NCBI GenBank assembly: GCA_958372035.1
Contig: CATXML010000064.1
Span: 1 to 6,663, forward strand
Origin: an uncultured Collinsella sp.
GTDB taxonomy: Bacteria > Actinomycetota > Coriobacteriia > Coriobacteriales > Coriobacteriaceae
Length of the DNA stretch: 6,663 nt
Reading direction: 5' to 3'
Position numbers and translations under genes: made by a program. How positions within the stretch are numbered: the stretch's first letter is position 1; each line of letters opens with the position of its first letter. Positions 1-4,561 of the stretch are shown here, piece by piece. Under the pieces are notes generated by a model. That model was not told the DNA's origin. It did not search any database and worked only from the letters and a program-made list of their open reading frames with translations.

Positions 1-110
1 GCGTTCCGTTGCGTCGGGCTCCGCGTCCAACGTGTGCTATGTCAACAACAACGGCCTTGCCTACTACACCTCGGCGGCGAACGTCTGGGTTCGCCCCCGC
101 CCCGGCTTCC
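1..110 (+). repeat. DGR variable repeat (VR)
   Basis: This segment aligns without gaps to 740-849 with 104 of 110 identities. Differences are at VR 56 (A to C), 57 (A to T), 62 (A to T), 69 (A to C), 77 (A to G) and 106 (A to C), written as TR base to VR base. The TR has 20 adenines in this span, so 6 of 20 adenines and 0 of 90 other bases differ. Four codons change the protein (Asn to Leu, Asn to Tyr, Asn to Thr, Thr to Ala) and position 106 is silent. The VR probably continues upstream of the window. Its 3' end has a pure G/C tract at 92-106, which fits the initiation of mutagenic homing (IMH) element. Confidence 0.95.
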
Positions 111-121
111 TCGTCGGCTAG
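2..121 (+). CDS. DGR target protein, C-terminal end (C-type-lectin-like, DUF6273-like), partial
   Basis: Only the last 39 codons are in the window, read in the frame starting at position 2 and ending with TAG at 119-121. The peptide contains RSVASGSASNVCYVNNNG and ends NVWVRPRPGFLVG. In the TR copy the same frame runs further upstream and reads YNWWLRSVASG; WWLRS followed by a small-residue stretch, an Asn-rich loop and a final VRP segment is the layout I know from DUF6273-type C-type-lectin-fold domains used as DGR targets. The variable codons cluster in the Asn-rich loop, which would form the ligand-binding surface. In a prophage such a protein is probably a tail-fibre or receptor-binding component, but its N-terminal part is outside the window, so a secreted or surface-displayed role cannot be excluded. 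Confidence 0.88.
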   Translation, partial: RSVASGSASNVCYVNNNGLAYYTSAANVWVRPRPGFLVG

Positions 122-129
122 CCAGCCGA
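114..129 (+). repeat. Hairpin/cruciform just downstream of the VR
   Basis: TCGGCT (114-119) and AGCCGA (124-129) form a 6-bp stem with a 4-base loop beginning 4 bases after the VR-TR match ends; the target stop codon sits across the stem and loop. Phage DGRs commonly have a short-stem, 4-base-loop inverted repeat a few bases downstream of the VR that promotes retrohoming. The corresponding flank of the TR lacks the left arm. The 9-bp hairpin at 151-173 is an alternative candidate. Confidence 0.55.
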
Positions 130-150
130 GTGCTCTATACTCTGCTTTTA

Positions 151-173
151 GGCGACCGCCTTGCGCGGTCGCC
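151..173 (+). repeat. 9-bp inverted repeat downstream of the target gene
   Basis: GGCGACCGC (151-159) and GCGGTCGCC (165-173) are perfect complements around a 5-base loop. It lies 30 bases after the target stop and directly before the terminator hairpin at 178-192. It may stabilise the 3' end of the target mRNA or act as the DGR cruciform. Confidence 0.6.
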
Positions 174-177
174 TCTC

Positions 178-201
178 GCCCGCGAAGCGGGCCGTTTTTT
201 T
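178..201 (+). terminator. Intrinsic terminator after the DGR target gene
   Basis: GCCCGC (178-183) and GCGGGC (187-192) form a 6-bp stem with a GAA loop, followed after CG by seven T (195-201). With the hairpin at 151-173 it forms a tandem stop between the target gene and avd, so the DGR machinery may be transcribed partly by read-through or by its own promoter, which I could not identify. Confidence 0.75.
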
Positions 202-226
202 CCGCCAGTTTCCCCAGGAGGTGCAC

Positions 227-697
227 GTGAGCGGCGTCTACCAGCGCAACCGTGAGGTTTCCGAGTACAAGTTTTTCACTCAAGCAATCGCCATCCGCGT
301 GGAGGTCAACAAGCTGATGGCGTCGTCCTCCGTGGTTCCGAAGACCTATCGTCTGCTGAACGCGGTGCCGACCGTGGAGACGGCGCGCAGCATCGTATAC
401 AACGTCAACCGCGCCGACTGCTTCTATCCCAACAGCTCGTTCAACGCGCTGGAGAGGAAACGCTACCTGACGCTGGCCATAGCGGACTGCGAGCAGCTGA
501 TGCTGGATATGCAGTGCCTCATGGATATCGGCCTGCCGGTGAACGCCAACCGCTTCGAGGAGCTGGCGGCCATGGTCGAGGAGGAGATCAGGCTGCTGAA
601 GGGCGCACGCAAGAACGTGCGCGTGACGGGCAAGAAGTCCACCGAGGAGCGCATAGCCGAGGCCGAGGCCGAGCTAGAGCGCCTGCGTTCGCTATAA
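227..697 (+). CDS. avd: Avd-like DGR accessory protein (four-helix bundle)
   Basis: This encodes 156 aa from a GTG start at 227, chosen because AGGAGG at 216-221 lies 5 bases upstream; a longer in-frame version would run through the terminator hairpin. The core, about residues 36-130, has the pattern of Avd proteins: a PKTYRLLNAVP segment, a helix with TARSIVYNVNRA, an ALERKRYLTLAIADCEQL helix, and a closing EEIRLLKGARKN helix. Avd forms a basic pentamer that binds the RT and the template RNA and is needed for mutagenic homing. Relative to the roughly 128-aa BPP-1 Avd, this protein has an N-terminal extension and a charged C-terminal helix (EERIAEAEAELERLRSL), probably coiled coil. The position between target and TR matches BPP-1. 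The family assignment rests on the recalled sequence pattern plus context. Confidence 0.87.
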   Translation: MSGVYQRNREVSEYKFFTQAIAIRVEVNKLMASSSVVPKTYRLLNAVPTVETARSIVYNVNRADCFYPNSSFNALERKRYLTLAIADCEQLMLDMQCLMDIGLPVNANRFEELAAMVEEEIRLLKGARKNVRVTGKKSTEERIAEAEAELERLRSL

Positions 698-701
698 TGG
701 A

Positions 702-919
702 CGGCGGTCGCGCCTTGTTTATCGGTACAATTGGTGGCTGCGTTCCGTTGCGTCGGGCTCCGCGTCCAACGTGTGCTATGTCAACAACAACGGCAATGCC
801 AACTACAACTCGGCGACGAACGTCTGGGTTCGCCCCCGCCCCGGATTCCCTTATTGCCAGACCGAGTAGGCCCCAGAGCCGAAAGCAGAGCGCGAAGAGG
901 AAGGAAGGCGCGACCGTCG
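702..919 (+). repeat. Long-range inverted repeat enclosing the TR (702-716 / 905-919)
   Basis: The left arm 702-716 starts five bases after the avd stop codon and contains CGGTCGCGCCTT (705-716); the right arm 905-919 contains AAGGCGCGACCG (905-916). These 12 bases are perfectly complementary, and 702-704 with 917-919 add a G-U and two Watson-Crick pairs. The helix leaves the TR (from 717) in the enclosed loop and would bring the two ends of the template together in the RNA. Confidence 0.85.
740..849 (+). repeat. DGR template repeat (TR)
   Basis: This is the invariant donor copy of the VR. Read in the target frame it has eight Asn codons, seven AAC and one AAT; AAC is the codon preferred in DGR templates because adenine mutagenesis at its first two positions reaches many residues but no stop codon. 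The in-frame reading continues upstream to about 720 as YNWWL, so the functional TR probably begins between 717 and 739, outside what the visible VR can confirm. It ends at 849, where VR and TR diverge. It is non-coding here: no start codon or ribosome binding site fits. Confidence 0.95.
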
Positions 920-938
920 GGCATGCGCCCGTAAATAC

Positions 939-1056
939 GCACCCCGCGAGGGTGGCCGGACGCTGCTTGCATGGCGCGGCGCTCCGTGGCTTCGCCGCGT
1001 TTCATGGCCATACCTCAAGCGGCTGCCAGAGCCACATTGCAAGCCGCGCGGGGTGC
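939..1056 (+). repeat. Inverted repeat 939-948 / 1047-1056 overlapping the RT start
   Basis: GCACCCCGCG (939-948) is the exact reverse complement of CGCGGGGTGC (1047-1056). The right arm includes the GTG at 1053-1055 used as the RT start, so the folded RNA would hide that codon. Bases 975-981 and 993-999 form a 7-bp hairpin inside the loop. The structure could belong to the DGR RNA spacer, to control of RT translation, or to both. Confidence 0.65.
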
Positions 1057-2264
1057 CTCCTGTGAACTCCGAGCAAAGGCGGGCGGCGCGCCGCAAGCGC
1101 CGCGAAGAGAAGCGCGCGCAGGCCAAGGCCGAGCGCGTCAAGGCGTGCACGCTTGATACCGTGGCCGACCTCAACAGCCTGTGCAAGGCATCGAAGCAGG
1201 CCGCGCGCGGCGTGATGTGGAAGGCATCCACGCAGCGATACATGAAAAGCTACCTGCGCAACGCCGTCCTGTCCCGCCGCGACCTTTTGGAGGGGCGCGA
1301 CATATGCCGGGGCTTCATACGGTTCGACCTGTGGGAGCGCGGAAAGCTGCGCCATATCAGCGCCGTACACTTCCCCGAGCGCGTGGTACAGAAGTCCCTG
1401 GCACAAAACGCGCTCGTTCCCGCCATAGCCCCCACTCTCATTGCCGCCAACTCCGCGAACATAAAGGGGCGCGGCACCGACTACGCCCTGAAACTGCTCA
1501 AGCACCACCTGGCCGACAACTGGAGGAGGCACGGCGGTGATGGCTACATACTGCTCGGCGACTTTTCCGACTACTTCGCCCGCATAGCGCACGGCCCCGT
1601 CAAGGAGCAGGTGGCTGCCGCGCTGCTCGATCCGCGAGTAATCGACCTTGAGCACCGCCTGATTGACGCGCAGGGCGAGGTGGGCCTGGGGCTGGGCAGC
1701 GAGCCGAACCAGATATGCGCGGTGGCGCACCCCAACCGCATCGACCACTACGTGACCGAGATGCTGCGCCCCGAGGCGTACGGGCGGTACATGGACGACT
1801 TCTACCTCATACACGAGAGCAAGGAGTACCTGCAAGTGTGCCTGCTGCTGATAGGGCGCAAGTGCGCCGAGCTGGGCATCGAGCTGAACCCGCGCAAGAC
1901 GCGCGTGGTGAAGCTCACGCGCGGGTTCACGTGGCTGAAGAAGCGCATCTTCTACACGGAGACGGGCCGCATAGTCGTGAAGCCGTGCCGAGACTCCATA
2001 ACGCGGGAGCGCCGCAAGCTCAAGAAGATGGCCCGCATGGTCGCCGATGGCATCATGACCCCCGAGCAGGTGGAGCAGAGCTACCAGAGCTGGCGCGGAG
2101 GCATGAAGCGGCTGGACGCGCACCGCAGCGTGCGGGCCATGGACGCGCTGTACCGCAGCCTGTTCGGAAATCCCGCGGGGGGGGTTGCTCAATGCAATCC
2201 AAACCTGGAGGCGACACGGATGGGAACATGCCCCTACCCTAGCAACGGAAGGAGCGACCCATGA
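1053..2264 (+). CDS. DGR reverse transcriptase
   Basis: This 403-aa RNA-directed DNA polymerase copies the TR RNA into cDNA with errors at adenines. Residues 1-32 are very basic. Motif 2 is near IKGRGTDYALKLL (about 137-149). Motif 3, LLGDFSDYF, carries the first catalytic Asp (D170). Motif 4 is LGSEPNQ (214-220). Motif 5, RYMDDFYLI, holds the catalytic Asp pair (D248, D249), and the following ELGIELNPRKT fits motif 6. DGR RTs typically show [ILV]GxxxSQ in motif 4; here Asn replaces Ser and Gln is kept. There is no maturase or endonuclease domain, which argues against a group II intron. The start is GTG 1053 or GTG 1062; neither has a clear ribosome binding site, and 1053 lies inside a stem. 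The C-terminal 30 residues follow a G8 tract (2177-2184) and look non-conserved. TGA 2262-2264 overlaps the next ATG. Confidence 0.95.
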   Translation: MPPVNSEQRRAARRKRREEKRAQAKAERVKACTLDTVADLNSLCKASKQAARGVMWKASTQRYMKSYLRNAVLSRRDLLEGRDICRGFIRFDLWERGKLRHISAVHFPERVVQKSLAQNALVPAIAPTLIAANSANIKGRGTDYALKLLKHHLADNWRRHGGDGYILLGDFSDYFARIAHGPVKEQVAAALLDPRVIDLEHRLIDAQGEVGLGLGSEPNQICAVAHPNRIDHYVTEMLRPEAYGRYMDDFYLIHESKEYLQVCLLLIGRKCAELGIELNPRKTRVVKLTRGFTWLKKRIFYTETGRIVVKPCRDSITRERRKLKKMARMVADGIMTPEQVEQSYQSWRGGMKRLDAHRSVRAMDALYRSLFGNPAGGVAQCNPNLEATRMGTCPYPSNGRSDP

Positions 2265-2506
2265 CGGAACAGGAAATCGCCGGGGAGATCAACGGCTACA
2301 AACAGCAGCTTGAGCAGAGCGACTACAAGGTCATGAAGGCGGTGGAGCGCATCTTCTCCGCATCGTCCATCACCGACCTGCTCTCGGCCATCGCCGCAGC
2401 TGCCAAGGAGGTGGCCGAGATCATCTCGCAGCGCCAGACGTGGCGCGACCGCATCAACGAGCTGGAAGCCATGGAGCCCGACCAGCCGGAAGCGCCGCAG
2501 GAGTAG
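2261..2506 (+). CDS. Small coiled-coil phage protein coupled to the RT gene
   Basis: This encodes 81 aa. Its ATG (2261-2263) overlaps the RT stop as ATGA, and GGAAGGAG lies just upstream (2247-2254), so translation is probably coupled. The protein is helical and charged: EEI-type start (MTEQEIAGEI), then QLEQSDYKVMKAVERI, an Ala-rich helix, then RQTWRDRINELEAME and an acidic, Pro-containing tail. Small phage proteins with an SDYK motif near the start and an R-x2-WR-x-x-INELE end often occur between tail-fibre and lysis genes, and this one fits, but I know no family name or function. It lies within the same terminator-bounded unit as avd and RT, so a DGR-linked role is an alternative. No membrane segment is visible. 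Confidence 0.8.
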   Translation: MTEQEIAGEINGYKQQLEQSDYKVMKAVERIFSASSITDLLSAIAAAAKEVAEIISQRQTWRDRINELEAMEPDQPEAPQE

Positions 2507-2508
2507 CG

Positions 2509-2535
2509 AGCGCCCCTTCGGGGGCGCTTTTCTTT
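2509..2535 (+). terminator. Intrinsic terminator with UUCG tetraloop
   Basis: AGCGCCCC (2509-2516) and GGGGCGCT (2521-2528) form a perfect 8-bp stem closed by the very stable C(UUCG)G tetraloop, followed by a T-rich tract (TTTCTTTT, 2528-2535). It begins two bases after the 81-aa gene's stop and separates the DGR unit from the lysis genes. Confidence 0.9.
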
Positions 2536-2592
2536 TGCCCGGCGACACCTCGCGGACAATCGCGGCAGCGATTCGAGGAGGTGAGAAAACGA

Positions 2593-3006
2593 ATGACCGA
2601 CGTGCTGGAAATCTTCGCGCCGTACGGCCCCGGGTCGCTTTTCGGCGCACTGCTCGTCCTAGTGGTCCTGTACTTCGGCAAGCAGTTCCTCGAAGAGTTC
2701 AAGGCCCAGAACGAGCGCAAGGCGAACATCGACCTCAAGCGTGAAGAGCGAAAGCAAGACGAGGTGAACGAGCGGGCGCAGCGCGACCGCGAGCGCAGCC
2801 AGATGGAGGGCCGCATCGCCGCGCAGATGGAGCGCAGCAACGCGCTGATGGAGGCTATGAAGGCGCTCATGGAGTCCGTCGTGACCTCCAATGAGGTGCT
2901 GCACGCCGACCTGGCGAACAGCCAGGCGCGCAGCCAGGGCATGGCGGCGAAGGTCGACCACATCGCCGACCGCGTTGACCTGCTCTACAAGGAATCGGCT
3001 CGATAG
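2593..3006 (+). CDS. Membrane-anchored coiled-coil phage protein (lysis module)
   Basis: This encodes 137 aa. The start at ATG 2593 is set by AGGAGG at 2576-2581; an upstream in-frame GTG (2581) lies within that site, and longer versions would cross the terminator. A hydrophobic segment at about residues 14-30 (SLFGALLVLVVLYFGKQ) is followed by about 80 highly charged helical residues (KREERKQDEVNERAQRDRER) and then a heptad-like C-terminal region ending in KVDHIADRVDLLYKESAR. The arrangement predicts one membrane helix with a long coiled coil on one side. Directly before a holin-like gene and an endolysin, it resembles accessory proteins of phage lysis modules such as XhlA, although XhlA carries its membrane segment at the C-terminus. 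The family is not recognised. Confidence 0.83.
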   Translation: MTDVLEIFAPYGPGSLFGALLVLVVLYFGKQFLEEFKAQNERKANIDLKREERKQDEVNERAQRDRERSQMEGRIAAQMERSNALMEAMKALMESVVTSNEVLHADLANSQARSQGMAAKVDHIADRVDLLYKESAR

Positions 3007-3019
3007 AAAGGAATCCGAA

Positions 3020-3325
3020 ATGACAGAAATGCAAGCAATCGCAGCCATCGTGCTGTCTTTCGCCGTGCCGTTCGCGGTGCAGCTGATCAAGACCGAGGCC
3101 ATGACCGGCAAGGCCGCGCGCATCCTGGCGCTGGGCTGCTCGCTCCTGGCGGGCGTCGTGACCGGCTTCGTGGGCGGCGTGCCCGCAGACCCGGGCGCAT
3201 GGGTCACGTGCGCCTTCGCCGTGGTAGGCGGCGTGCAGGCGGCCTACACGCTGTTCAAGTCGGTAGGCATCACATCCAAGTGGCTCGACGCACTGCTGGG
3301 CGTGACAGTAGGCGGGAAGGAGTAG
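3020..3325 (+). CDS. Probable phage holin
   Basis: This encodes 101 aa with three hydrophobic stretches: about residues 6-24 (AIAAIVLSFAVPFAVQLI), 34-54 (ILALGCSLLAGVVTGFVGG) and 59-80 (GAWVTCAFAVVGGVQAAYTLF), then a short tail ending in GGKE. Small size, multiple membrane spans and position immediately before an endolysin are the usual marks of a holin, which forms membrane lesions that let the endolysin reach the cell wall. AAAGGA (3007-3012) lies 7 bases before the ATG. It starts 13 bases after the preceding stop, and AAGGAG at its 3' end serves the next gene. Holins are poorly conserved, so the call rests on topology and context. Confidence 0.78.
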   Translation: MTEMQAIAAIVLSFAVPFAVQLIKTEAMTGKAARILALGCSLLAGVVTGFVGGVPADPGAWVTCAFAVVGGVQAAYTLFKSVGITSKWLDALLGVTVGGKE

Positions 3326-3328
3326 GCA

Positions 3329-4141
3329 ATGGCTAAACTGTTCATCATCTGCGGCCACGGCGCTGGCGACCCCGGCTGCTGCGCAGGCGGCTACACCGAG
3401 GCCGAGCGCGTTCGCGCCCTGGGCCAGCGAATCAAGGAACTGGGCGGTTCCGAGGTCGAGCTGGGCGACATGTCCCGCAACTGGTATGCCGACGGCGGCG
3501 TCAACCGCCTGAGCACCGACGCGCCAGTGGTGGAGCTGCACATGGACGCCAGCGGCATCGCCACGGCACACGGCGCGCACGTCATCATCAAGGAGGGCTT
3601 TGAGCCTGACGAGTACGACAATGCGCTGGCCGACAAGCTGGCGGCGTTCATGCCCGGGCGCTCCGAGAAGCTGGTGCGCCGTTCCGACCTCGCGAACCCG
3701 AACCGAGCCGCCGCGCGCGGCATCAACTACCGCCTGTGCGAGAACGGCTTCATCGACAACGACGGCGACCGCGAGAAGTTCAACGGCAACCTGGACGAGC
3801 TGGCGCGCATCTACCTGGAATGCTTCGGCATCACTGCTGGAAGCGCCCCCGCAGCCGTCCCGCAGCCGCAGCCTGCGCAGCAGGAAACGGCCGAGAACTT
3901 CGGCGGCACCTACCGCTGCACTGTGGACTACCTGCGCGTGCGCGACGCCCCCGGCCTGGGCGGCACCGAGGTGGCGCACTATTCCAGCGGCGAGACCGTG
4001 ACGCTGGATAACTGGTACAAGATCGCCGACGGCTACGTGTGGGGCCGATACACGGGCTACAGCGGCGCAACGCGCTACATCGCCGTGGGCAAGGCCACGG
4101 GCAAGCCAGAGGCCGACGACTATCTGGTGAAGGTGGGATAG
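3329..4141 (+). CDS. Endolysin: N-acetylmuramoyl-L-alanine amidase with C-terminal SH3 domain
   Basis: This encodes 270 aa. Residues 3-165 are a zinc-dependent Amidase_3 domain: CGHGAGDPG with ligand H10, YTEAERV with ligand E24, VELHMDAS with ligand H71, and CENGFIDNDGD with catalytic E138. It would cut the bond between N-acetylmuramic acid and the peptide stem. A Pro/Gln/Ala linker (about 168-187, PAAVPQPQPAQQ) leads to a bacterial SH3-type domain (about 192-255, YRCTVDYLRVRDAPG with a later GYVWGRYTG), probably the wall-binding part. There is no signal peptide, so release through the preceding holin is expected. AAGGAG (3317-3322) lies 6 bases before the ATG, which follows the holin stop by three bases. 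All expected zinc and catalytic residues are present, so it is probably active. Confidence 0.93.
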   Translation: MAKLFIICGHGAGDPGCCAGGYTEAERVRALGQRIKELGGSEVELGDMSRNWYADGGVNRLSTDAPVVELHMDASGIATAHGAHVIIKEGFEPDEYDNALADKLAAFMPGRSEKLVRRSDLANPNRAAARGINYRLCENGFIDNDGDREKFNGNLDELARIYLECFGITAGSAPAAVPQPQPAQQETAENFGGTYRCTVDYLRVRDAPGLGGTEVAHYSSGETVTLDNWYKIADGYVWGRYTGYSGATRYIAVGKATGKPEADDYLVKVG

Positions 4142-4144
4142 GCC

Positions 4145-4456
4145 ATGCCGTACCCGAGCCCCGCAGACGAGGAGCGCAACGGCGGGTGCGGCCCCATCCT
4201 CGCGGCGGTCGTCCTGCTGTTCATCGTCCTGGCCGCCGCCAGCTGCGCGTCGCAGGCCATGGGAGCGCAAGACGTGACCGTGAGGCAAGCCCGCACGGAC
4301 GGCCCCATATACGACCTGCCCGAGGGCATCGGCCAGGAAATCGTGTGCGACGAGCACAACCGCGAGTACCTGCTGCTTACCACCGAGCAGGGCGGCGTGT
4401 TCCTCATGCCGTACATGGACGAGGACGGCAAGCAGGAGATCATGCCGCAGGCCTAG
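4145..4456 (+). CDS. Small membrane-anchored protein at the prophage end (DUF6440-like)
   Basis: This encodes 103 aa and starts three bases after the endolysin stop. An acidic N-terminus (SPADEERNGG) precedes one hydrophobic segment (about residues 17-34, PILAAVVLLFIVLAAASC). The ectodomain contains EIVCDEHNREYLLL, GGVFLMPYMDEDGK and ends QEIMPQA. The pattern of a residue-rich beta hairpin followed by an L-x-P-x-x-D-x-x-G-K turn recalls DUF6440-type small proteins of phages and Firmicutes; this is a weak, recalled resemblance. A Cys at the end of the hydrophobic segment (AASC) is a poor lipobox, so a plain membrane anchor is more likely. As the last gene of the lysis operon it could be a lysis accessory or a lysogen-expressed surface protein; nothing in the sequence decides. 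Confidence 0.75.
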   Translation: MPYPSPADEERNGGCGPILAAVVLLFIVLAAASCASQAMGAQDVTVRQARTDGPIYDLPEGIGQEIVCDEHNREYLLLTTEQGGVFLMPYMDEDGKQEIMPQA

Positions 4457-4461
4457 AACGC

Positions 4462-4493
4462 AAAGAAGCCGCCCCGTATGGAGCGGCTTCTTT
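4462..4493. terminator. Bidirectional terminator between phage lysis genes and ssrA
   Basis: AAAGAAGCCGC (4462-4472) and GCGGCTTCTTT (4483-4493) form a perfect 11-bp stem around a 10-base loop, with A-rich and T-rich outer ends so it can stop transcription from both sides. It begins 5 bases after the last phage stop codon and lies about 70 bases past the ssrA 3' end, so it probably ends both units. Bases 4494-4561 hold nothing else that I can see. Confidence 0.88.
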
Positions 4494-4561
4494 CTATATG
4501 ACGAGCCATACGAACGCCCGCCTAACGACGAACAAGCGCATGTGTTCGCCTACTGAACAGT

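Larger units (their letters stand above)
698..1056 (+). ncRNA. Putative structured DGR template RNA (TR plus spacer)
   Basis: The 355-base gap between the avd stop and the RT start has no convincing gene and holds the TR with complementary flanks. Bases 702-716 pair with 905-919 in 15 consecutive pairs, one of them G-U, closing a loop that contains the whole TR. Downstream, 939-948 pairs perfectly with 1047-1056, with a hairpin inside it (975-981 with 993-999, 7 bp) and a further possible 7-bp stem (965-971 with 1038-1044). In BPP-1 the RNA downstream of the TR (Sp) and the avd end upstream are needed for cDNA synthesis by the RT-Avd complex, and this layout fits the same role. Transcript ends are not known. 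Confidence 0.72.
1..2264 (+). other. Diversity-generating retroelement (target 3' end with VR, avd, TR, RT)
   Basis: The gene order target-VR, Avd-like protein, TR, reverse transcriptase is the same as in the Bordetella phage BPP-1 DGR. Two near-identical 110-base segments (1-110 and 740-849) differ only where the downstream copy has adenine. The reverse transcriptase is adjacent to the template copy, and an accessory protein gene lies between the two copies. These features together identify the system without relying on any single similarity. The cassette lies between two intrinsic terminators, after the target gene (178-201) and after the small gene following RT (2509-2535). Confidence 0.96.
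1..4561 (+). mobile_element. Right end of a prophage carrying a DGR and a lysis cassette
   Basis: All genes from position 1 to 4456 lie on the plus strand and read as a phage late module: a diversified displayed protein, DGR machinery, a small tail-adjacent protein, membrane proteins, a holin-like protein and an endolysin. They stop at a strong terminator, and the next feature is the 3' end of a convergent tmRNA gene, a known integration site for phages and islands. The left end and the integrase are outside the window. The exact junction is inferred; no direct repeat can be seen because only one end is present. Confidence 0.78.

Noticed and set aside
161..226. Upstream extension of the avd reading frame
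   Set aside because: It would translate through the terminator hairpin and T7 tract. The strong AGGAGG at 216-221 sets the GTG at 227.
165..711. Shared 8-base word GCGGTCGC at 165-172 and 704-711
   Set aside because: Too short to separate from chance in GC-rich DNA, although it could hint at pairing between the VR-side hairpin and the TR leader.
514..1065. Plus-strand open frame across the avd end, TR and spacer
   Set aside because: It is out of frame with avd and with the target frame of the TR, and lacks a ribosome binding site.
1002..2192. 396-aa open reading frame on the minus strand
   Set aside because: It is antisense to the RT gene, which has all catalytic motifs. It is a GC-driven shadow.
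1053..2264. Group II intron or retron reverse transcriptase
   Set aside because: There is no maturase or HNH domain and no intron or retron RNA structure; adjacent TR/VR repeats and Avd fix it as a DGR RT.
2440..2592. Longer N-terminus for the membrane-anchored coiled-coil protein
   Set aside because: It would overlap the 81-aa gene and cross the UUCG terminator; ATG 2593 has a good ribosome binding site.
2867..4357. 496-aa open reading frame on the minus strand
   Set aside because: It runs antisense to the coiled-coil gene, holin, endolysin and membrane protein, whose motifs and ribosome binding sites are clear. High GC leaves the opposite strand open; the translation has no recognisable domain.
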